This document shows, piece by piece, positions 14,842 to 19,055 of a DNA stretch of 19,055 nt. Positions within the stretch are counted from its first letter, which is position 1. Every line of letters starts with the position of its first letter. The stretch is from Cacconaster sp045601245 (GTDB taxonomy: Bacteria > Bacteroidota > Bacteroidia > Bacteroidales > UBA932). Below the pieces are notes generated by a model, which worked only from the letters and a program-made list of their open reading frames with translations, had not been told where the DNA came from and made no database searches. The translations under genes were made by a program, and so were the position numbers. The stretch lies in contig JAZRZH010000054.1 of NCBI GenBank assembly GCA_045601245.1, positions 1 to 19,055 of the forward strand, given 5' to 3'.

Positions 14842-14849
14842 CAAAAATA
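14842..14849 (-). promoter_or_regulatory. -7 promoter element of the RAYT-like gene
   Basis: Minus-strand TATTTTTG fits the TAnnTTTG consensus, 34 bases upstream of the start at 14807 and before the GGAGGGG ribosome site. The -33 region is weak. Confidence 0.5.
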
Positions 14850-14896
14850 ATGAATTATATCGAAATAGGAATGCTGATTTTTCACCTGTCTTTTTT

Positions 14897-15216
14897 GGAA
14901 ACTATATACCAGTTGGCCCGAAAAGCGGAGACAGGATATGCGTTGTCCGAAACCATAGCCGCCCTCGGCATGCCAGAGGGAGGGGCCCGCAGGATACGAG
15001 TTATCGCGTAGCGATGACGAAGCAGACTGAGGGAGGGGAGAGCGAGGTCGCGAGGTCGTTAAGGGGTTTACAGCAGACATTGTATGTCTGCGTCCCTGAG
15101 CAGCACACCGGCCATGGTATGTATGCGTCCCCGAGCAGCAGGGCTTTAGTCCGCCGGCCGAAGCGAAGTTTCGGCATTGCATTCCTGCGCAGCCAGGGCC
15201 AACTGGTATATATTCC
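14897..15216. mobile_element. MITE-like element with imperfect inverted ends, upstream of the RAYT-like gene
   Basis: The ends TATATACCAGTTGGCC (14903-14918) and its exact complement GGCCAACTGGTATATA (15197-15212) form a 16-bp perfect inverted repeat. GGAA/TTCC extends it outward. Inward there is partial matching over about 30 more bases (CAGGATATGCGTTGTCCGAAAC against CAGGAATGCAATGCCGAAAC). The roughly 310-bp unit has no protein-like frame. Inside are hairpins at 15003-15015 (ATCGC/GCGAT), 15073-15091 (GCAGACAT/ATGTCTGC) and 15157-15175 (GCCGAA/TTCGGC), a GAGGGAGGGG motif twice (14976-14985 and 15029-15038), and a 24-base direct repeat. It could be a non-autonomous mobile element, a structured RNA, or part of the transposase unit. 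Confidence 0.6.
15082..15140 (+). repeat. Tandem 24-base direct repeat (35-base period)
   Basis: GTATGTCTGCGTCCCTGAGC plus AGCA (15082-15105) recurs at 15117-15140 with 22 of 24 bases identical. The 11-base spacer is unrelated. The repeat lies inside the inverted-repeat element, and its left copy includes one arm of the hairpin at 15073-15091. Confidence 0.75.
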
Positions 15217-15231
15217 CCCTTTTTTTATTCC

Positions 15232-15339
15232 TCTGGAATGTAACTGATTGGGTTATAGTGTATTAATGTATATGCCCTTGTGTGATTTTGCGCAAGGGTA
15301 ATATACTTAATCTATTGATTGATAGTTCATTGCATTTCA
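15232..15339 (+). repeat. 107-bp direct repeat, copy B, with hairpin
   Basis: This copy begins TCTGGAAT and ends TTGCATTTCA. Its hairpin has an 8-bp stem with one G-T wobble (15275-15282 with 15291-15298) and an 8-base loop, the same loop size as copy A. It lies in the same orientation as copy A, on the other side of the transposase gene and inverted-repeat element, and is more diverged in the left hairpin arm. Confidence 0.72.
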
Positions 15340-15475
15340 GCGGCGGGCATAGGGCGCGGTCAGAATGGAGTTACAAGCGATAGTTCACAAAAAGGAGGCC
15401 GACTAAAAAGGATTTATTCCTTTCTGAGAATCGCGTATTTGATGATTGCCCTCAACCGCCCGGGTAAATATAAAG

Positions 15476-15503
15476 GGGTTGGCCATTACTATTTGGCCAA
15501 CCC
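15476..15503 (-). terminator. Terminator-like hairpin downstream of tRNA-Thr
   Basis: A perfect 10-bp stem (GGGTTGGCCA with TGGCCAACCC; 8-base loop) begins 11 bases past the tRNA 3' end. On the minus strand it is followed by a CTTTATATTTAC tract, which has a moderate T content. Confidence 0.7.
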
Positions 15504-15513
15504 TCTTCCTGTG

Positions 15514-15586
15514 AGCCACTCACGAGGCTCGAACTCGCGACCTGCGCATTACGAATGCGCTGCTCTACCAACTGAGCTAAAGTGGC
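15514..15586 (-). tRNA. tRNA-Thr (anticodon CGU)
   Basis: This is a 73-base minus-strand gene. The acceptor stem is GCCACTT/GAGTGGC with one G-T pair and discriminator T. The D-arm is AGCTCAGTTGGTAGAGC. The anticodon stem-loop is GCGCA-TTCGTAA-TGCGC, giving anticodon CGT, which reads ACG codons. The T-arm is CGAGTTCGAGCCTCG. CCA is not encoded. It has its own -7 element upstream and a hairpin downstream. Confidence 0.96.
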
Positions 15587-15598
15587 TGATAAGTGCGG

Positions 15599-15606
15599 CA
15601 AAGATA
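15599..15606 (-). promoter_or_regulatory. -7 promoter element of tRNA-Thr
   Basis: Minus-strand TATCTTTG, a perfect TAnnTTTG match, lies 12 bases upstream of the tRNA 5' end. The octamer and the following GCCGC are identical to the promoter at 10378-10385. Confidence 0.75.
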
Positions 15607-15710
15607 GTAAGAGTTGATATAATATGAAAATTGTAACGCTTTTTTTTGAACATATCTCCATTTGGGATGTCTAATTAAGCAAAAGAAACATTTTCAATCA
15701 CAATATTTCA

Positions 15711-16517
15711 ATGAAACGCACAATTTTTACACTCTCCGCAGCGCTCTTCATCATAGCAGCGCAGCAGACATCATTTGCGCAGGACATCAACGGCACGGCT
15801 ACAGAGCCGGAAACCCAACAACCGCAATTTAATCGCAATGGCGGTCGCGGCCGTCAGCAGATGGATCCGGAAGTGCTCGCTAAACGCACAGTGGACCGTC
15901 TCAACAAGGTAGTCGGCCTTACCGACAAGCAATATAAGAAACTCTATAAATTCCATCTCGGCCTCATCGAAGAACAGATGGAGGAAAATTCTTTCGGAGG
16001 CGGCTACGGAATGGGCGGTTATGGCGGTTATGGCGGATATGGCCGTGGTGGCCAGCGCCCTGACGGATGGCAGCGCCCGGATGGCGGCCAGCGTCCTGAT
16101 GGAGCACCGGATGCACGCCCGCAGCGTCCTCAGCGTCCGGACGGCGCACCGTCAGCCCGCCAGGACAGCACCCGTCGCCAGAGACCTCAGATGACTGAAG
16201 AGCAGCGAGCTGAATGGCAGGCACGCAGGCAGGCTATGATGGAGGAACGAAAGGCTATCGAAGAGGAGCGTAAGGCCGCAGAGGCCGAACGTCAGGCTCT
16301 AATTGAAAAGAAATACAAGAAGGTTCTCACTCCGGCCCAGCTAGAGGCTTTGGAGAAATTCAAGGCTGATGAGGCGGCCCGCAGGGAAGCGGCACGTGAG
16401 AAATTCGAGAGTCAGCGCCGCAACGGTCGCGGTCACGGAAATGGACACGGACCACGGAATCACCAGCCGCAGCCGGTGAAGGATTCCGCACAGACAGTCA
16501 CGACTCCGATAGAGTAG
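15711..16517 (+). CDS. Secreted LTxxQ-like protein with Gly-rich and RPDG-repeat linker
   Basis: The 268-aa protein begins with a signal peptide (1-23, ending SFA|Q). A helical segment LNKVVGLTDKQYKKLYKFH (64-82) carries a first LTxxQ motif. Then comes a glycine/tyrosine-rich stretch (96-114, GGYGGYGGYGRGG) and a low-complexity arginine/proline-rich linker with four RPDG units (116-145). A long, highly charged helix rich in Glu, Arg and Ala follows (about 160-235), carrying a second motif LTPAQLEALEKF (206-217), and the tail is Gly/His/Gln-rich. LTxxQ proteins of the Spy/CpxP type are periplasmic chaperones or stress sensors. This one looks like the two halves of such a domain separated by a flexible linker. 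It is transcribed alone, bounded by tRNA-Thr and a strong terminator. Function is not known. Confidence 0.82.
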   Translation: MKRTIFTLSAALFIIAAQQTSFAQDINGTATEPETQQPQFNRNGGRGRQQMDPEVLAKRTVDRLNKVVGLTDKQYKKLYKFHLGLIEEQMEENSFGGGYGMGGYGGYGGYGRGGQRPDGWQRPDGGQRPDGAPDARPQRPQRPDGAPSARQDSTRRQRPQMTEEQRAEWQARRQAMMEERKAIEEERKAAEAERQALIEKKYKKVLTPAQLEALEKFKADEAARREAAREKFESQRRNGRGHGNGHGPRNHQPQPVKDSAQTVTTPIE

Positions 16518-16521
16518 CGTC

Positions 16522-16587
16522 CGATAATAATTGAGCCGCGGCAGAAGGGATTAGTAGATGCCCTTTTGCCGCGGCTCTGTATTATCC
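16522..16587. terminator. Long bidirectional terminator between convergent genes
   Basis: A 17-bp stem (16533-16549 with 16561-16577; GAGCCGCGGCAGAAGGG, one G-T pair, 11-base loop) is extended outside by CCGATAATA against TATTATCCGG. It separates the rightward gene ending at 16517 from the leftward one ending at 16595 and can serve both. Confidence 0.8.
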
Positions 16588-16594
16588 GGAATAT

Positions 16595-16729
16595 CTAGAA
16601 CTTGAAGATGTCGGAGCCGAAGTCTTCGAAGCTGCCGATACCGCTGGCGGCGATGACAGTTTCTGTCGAGATCTTCACAACGAGCACTTCAGGAGATAAA
16701 TAATTGTTTTTCACGTTGTTTTCCTCCAT
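16595..16729 (-). CDS. 44-aa peptide at the end of the surface-lipoprotein operon
   Basis: This short gene runs from the ATG at 16729 to a TAG at 16595-16597. It encodes a 44-residue peptide: a polar start, then YLSPEVLVVKISTETVIAAS (10-29), a GIGSFEDFGSD segment and an aromatic end (FKF). I recall short peptides of this form (a YxxPEVxVV core, then a Gly-rich acidic tail) at the 3' ends of FISUMP and fimbrillin loci in Bacteroidales; none has a known role. There is no signal peptide. It starts 3 bases after the lipoprotein stop and in the same reading frame (TAA, CGG, ATG), so it is co-transcribed and probably translated by re-initiation. A GGAGG sequence lies inside its first codons rather than upstream. 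Confidence 0.7.
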   Translation of the reverse strand: MEENNVKNNYLSPEVLVVKISTETVIAASGIGSFEDFGSDIFKF

Positions 16730-16732
16730 CCG

Positions 16733-18772
16733 TTAGAAGTTAGAGATGTCTATTGATTTGACACCGTCAAGTGTCTTGAGTTTGACGTTGTTGATCGAAT
16801 ATCCGGTCACTGTCAATGAGTAGGATCCGGATGTCTTGTAGATGTATTGCTTCCATTTATCGTTCTCCAGAGTCTCGGAGAAGTCGCCGGACCAGAATAT
16901 CTTCGCATCAGAGTATCCGCTGCTGGAAATGACAGGAGAGTATATATACATATTGTCCTCGAAGGTATCGAACCTGATGATCATTGTCTGTTTGTCACCT
17001 ACGGTCGCTGTCTTCTGGCATCTCAGCTCGAAGCCGCAGCAGAGTCCGTTCGTGGATGTGGTGTCCAATCCGAACATGGATGATGAGAATTTCCAGACAT
17101 TTCCCTTGGCAGCGGTACTGGTGTTTATGTCATACCAATAGTAGCCTATGGATCCGCTGTTGTTGAGCGCGCCGGAGCCGGATTTGCGGTTGCCGCCGGC
17201 AGGGAACCATATTTCATTGCCGTTGACGGTGGCGGAACATCCCTTGTTAGTGGCGTCCCATTTGCCCTTCAGGCCGTCGAGCGCATTTGCAAACGGTACG
17301 TGGTATCCCGGAGGACAAGGGTCATACACTGTCTTGGCGCTGGCGGACCACAGAGTTGCATCGGAAGATATGAGCCAGTCCTTGCTGTCCTTGTATATGA
17401 ATTGATAAGGCTGGGAGATGGAGTATTCTATCGTACCGTTGTCATCAGTACGTGCAATAGCGGTCAGGGCATAGATACCCTTTGTGGCCATCAGGGTGTT
17501 GGCAGTGAGTGATGCGGCACCCGTGAAAGGATCCTTTCTGCCCCACTGGTAAATGTAGCCGTTGGAACTTGCCTTACCCTTTGTTGCGGTCAGGGCACCG
17601 AGGTTGCGGTCCATCAGTATGGCTCCGCTGGTCTTGCCTGTGCCGTCGTCAAGTGAAATGTCATTGATGCCGTCTTTGAGCACCCAGAGATGCCAGCTCC
17701 AGGCGATCTCGTCATTCTTGTCATAGAGGGCGACGAGGGCGTTGCCGTCCTTTGCATTTTCCGGGACGCGGAAATAAACGTAGCCCTCGCTGTATGCCAC
17801 TTCGGATATGATGGTCATCGTATTAGGAACACTTGTCGTGTTGAGTGATTCCCAGATGATTTCCGCATAGGTGATGTCGGATACTGTTTCGATGGAATTG
17901 CCCTTTACCGCCTTGAACTTGTACACGCCAGGGCCAGGAACGATATAGCAGTTTGCCGTTTCGGTCTCACCCAGGTCGGTTGCGGTGCCGTAATAGGTGA
18001 TCTTGTCATCGATATTGCCCATATCGTAGATCATATTCCTTTCGAAGGAGTTGGATGTCGAGGTTGCGATGCTTCCCAGCTTGCCGTCAATTGTGACGAA
18101 GACAAACTTTGAGTTCTTGGCCATTGAGCCCGGCATAACGGCGATATACTTGTCGGAAGTGCCGCTCATTGTCAGGCGTACCGTGCGCTCTGTCACCATC
18201 TTCTTATCCCTTTCACCGGTGGCGGGATCTATACTGAATGTACCGCTGAAGACGGTGTTGATGTTACGTATCTGGACATCCTTGATATCCTCCTTATGGT
18301 GGCTGAACTTGAGGATGGCTGTGGAGTTCTTGAAAACAAGATCTCTCTGGCCCGGCAGTTTCTGACCTACGGCTATGTGGGCTGATGCGAACGAGCCGTC
18401 CTGGACGGTAGGTACTTCTATTACTACGCCGTTCTTGTAGATATCGTTGTTGTCATTTGCCGGATAAGTGGCATAGATGGTCGAATCCTGGCTCAGGCCT
18501 GTGACAATGATGTCAGCCGTGGTGCTGCCGTTGTAGGCGGCCGGTATTGTGACGACGGTGGATTTGTTGCCGTCGCTGAGCCATACTTTGTCATTTGTAC
18601 TCCATACGACCTTCTCTCCGGAAATGTCCGTCTTAGTATCGTCTCCCGAGCAGGAAATGGTCAGTGTCCAGCTGCCGTTCGCTCCCGGAAGCGGACCTTC
18701 GGCGAAATGCTGGCAGGAGGTCATCGAAAATGCGGCGAGAAGTGCAGTAGTTATAATAATATTCTTTTTCAT
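16733..18772 (-). CDS. Fimbrillin-like/FISUMP surface lipoprotein
   Basis: The 679-aa protein is read from the ATG at 18772. The frame extends to a TTG at 18784, but the ATG opens the signal sequence MKKNIIITTALLAAFSMTSC, whose lipobox MTSC ends at Cys20. Residues about 30-260 have the beta-rich pattern of fimbrillin-like domains, including TKTDISGEKVVWSTNDKVWL. The middle (about 270-610) is a FISUMP region with GAILMDRNLGALTA, GYIYQWGRKDPFTGA, VYDPCPPGYHVP, NEIWFPAGGNRKSGSG, GYYWYDI and FELRCQ. The last 60 residues form a separate beta-rich unit ending LKTLDGVKSIDISNF. It should be exported and anchored to the outer membrane, perhaps for adhesion or glycan contact. It begins 12 bases after the upstream gene's stop and continues into the 44-aa peptide gene. 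Confidence 0.87.
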   Translation of the reverse strand: MKKNIIITTALLAAFSMTSCQHFAEGPLPGANGSWTLTISCSGDDTKTDISGEKVVWSTNDKVWLSDGNKSTVVTIPAAYNGSTTADIIVTGLSQDSTIYATYPANDNNDIYKNGVVIEVPTVQDGSFASAHIAVGQKLPGQRDLVFKNSTAILKFSHHKEDIKDVQIRNINTVFSGTFSIDPATGERDKKMVTERTVRLTMSGTSDKYIAVMPGSMAKNSKFVFVTIDGKLGSIATSTSNSFERNMIYDMGNIDDKITYYGTATDLGETETANCYIVPGPGVYKFKAVKGNSIETVSDITYAEIIWESLNTTSVPNTMTIISEVAYSEGYVYFRVPENAKDGNALVALYDKNDEIAWSWHLWVLKDGINDISLDDGTGKTSGAILMDRNLGALTATKGKASSNGYIYQWGRKDPFTGAASLTANTLMATKGIYALTAIARTDDNGTIEYSISQPYQFIYKDSKDWLISSDATLWSASAKTVYDPCPPGYHVPFANALDGLKGKWDATNKGCSATVNGNEIWFPAGGNRKSGSGALNNSGSIGYYWYDINTSTAAKGNVWKFSSSMFGLDTTSTNGLCCGFELRCQKTATVGDKQTMIIRFDTFEDNMYIYSPVISSSGYSDAKIFWSGDFSETLENDKWKQYIYKTSGSYSLTVTGYSINNVKLKTLDGVKSIDISNF

Positions 18773-18784
18773 AGTATTCTGCAA

Positions 18785-19055
18785 TTATAGTATTATCTCC
18801 ATGTCAAGAGTCTGTGTGCCGCTGGTGGAAACAAGCCTGTACTTGCCGGAAAGCAGCTTGTTCCTTGTGAAAGTGATCTTCCCGCGGGTCATCTTGGCAC
18901 CTGATTCCGCCTTTACGGATTCGTTGTTGGAGTTGTAGATGTCCCAGGTGGATGCAGTAGGTGCGAATGTCTGTATGGTCACGACATCCGTATTCTTGTC
19001 GTATTCGAAGGTGGAGAATTCCTCGATATGGCACGGCAGCCTGCCGACCATCTTG
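18785..19055 (-). CDS. C-terminal part of a surface-type protein (5' end outside window)
   Basis: The frame is open through the right edge. The ATG at 19051 has a lysine codon before it and no ribosome site in view, so I treat this as the last 89 residues of a larger protein. The visible part is beta-rich: FEYDKNTDVVTIQTFAPTAS, then WDIYNSNNESVKAE, KITFTRNKLLSGKYRLVST, and an end in TLDMEIIL. It resembles the C-terminal beta-sandwich modules of secreted Bacteroidota proteins, but no family can be named. Its stop is 12 bases before the start of the fimbrillin-like lipoprotein gene, which makes it an upstream member of that operon. Confidence 0.65.
   Translation of the reverse strand, partial: KMVGRLPCHIEEFSTFEYDKNTDVVTIQTFAPTASTWDIYNSNNESVKAESGAKMTRGKITFTRNKLLSGKYRLVSTSGTQTLDMEIIL

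Noticed and set aside
14808..15182. N-terminal extension of the transposase frame (125 codons)
   Set aside because: The extension crosses the inverted-repeat element and the -7 element; the ATG at 14807 has a GGAGG site and begins the conserved Y1 domain.
14768..15247. 159-codon + strand frame upstream of the transposase gene
   Set aside because: It runs through the inverted-repeat element and its hairpins; its Arg/Gly/Ser-rich translation reflects repeat DNA, not a protein.
13774..15339. CRISPR array
   Set aside because: The repeats are only paired, long and diverged, with no regular short repeat-spacer unit and no cas genes; no array is visible elsewhere in the window.
15319..15661. Open frames over tRNA-Thr on both strands
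   Set aside because: They are translations of the tRNA and its terminator.
16061..16146. DNA tandem repeat in the secreted LTxxQ gene as a separate repeat feature
   Set aside because: The RPDG units are encoded by varying codons (cgccctgacgg, cgcccggatgg, cgtcctgatgg), so the repetition is at the protein level.

Overview
The window is chromosomal DNA from a member of the Bacteroidota, most likely order Bacteroidales. Three things point there. Perfect matches to the Bacteroidota -7 promoter element (TAnnTTTG) precede both tRNA genes, rnpB and several protein genes. Strong Shine-Dalgarno sequences are scarce. The protein families are typical of gut and rumen Bacteroidales: FISUMP-domain surface proteins, a fimbrillin-like lipoprotein, a DUF4493/DUF6359 lipoprotein, an S9 peptidase, and a GH2 enzyme fused to a galactose mutarotase. 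Genus cannot be fixed from the sequence alone.

Layout. 1-566: the 3' end of a FISUMP-domain surface protein. 589-1718 (+): a tightly packed ECF sigma factor, a small one-helix membrane protein and a secreted LTxxQ-like protein. This looks like an envelope-stress or ligand-sensing sigma module. 1791-2682 (-): a three-gene cassette (DUF3791-like, DUF3990, 72-aa protein) joined by two ATGA overlaps; it resembles a toxin-antitoxin locus with an ADP-ribosyltransferase-like member. It lies downstream of tRNA-Ser(UGA) (3050-3134, -), which has its own promoter and terminator.

3217-9199 (-): an operon read right to left. It encodes a secreted GH2 glycosidase-mutarotase fusion, galactokinase (galK) and a secreted S9 peptidase. 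The fusion enzyme would release beta-galactose and convert it to the alpha anomer, and GalK would phosphorylate that after uptake. 9287-10345 (-): a DUF4493/DUF6359 lipoprotein. A divergent promoter region separates it from rnpB (RNase P RNA, about 10525-10846, +). An ABC exporter and a secreted S9-like hydrolase follow in an apparent operon (10874-13762, +).

13774-15339 is the most unusual stretch. A Y1/HUH transposase of the RAYT type (13887-14807, -) and a roughly 310-bp element with long inverted ends lie between two diverged copies of a 107-bp direct repeat, each built around an 8-nt-loop hairpin. This may be a REPtron-like or IS200/IS605-like unit. After it come tRNA-Thr(CGU) (-), a Gly/RPDG-rich LTxxQ protein (+) and a long bidirectional terminator. 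A leftward surface-protein operon closes the window: a partial gene at the right edge, a fimbrillin-like/FISUMP lipoprotein, and a 44-aa peptide gene that starts 3 nt after the lipoprotein stop.
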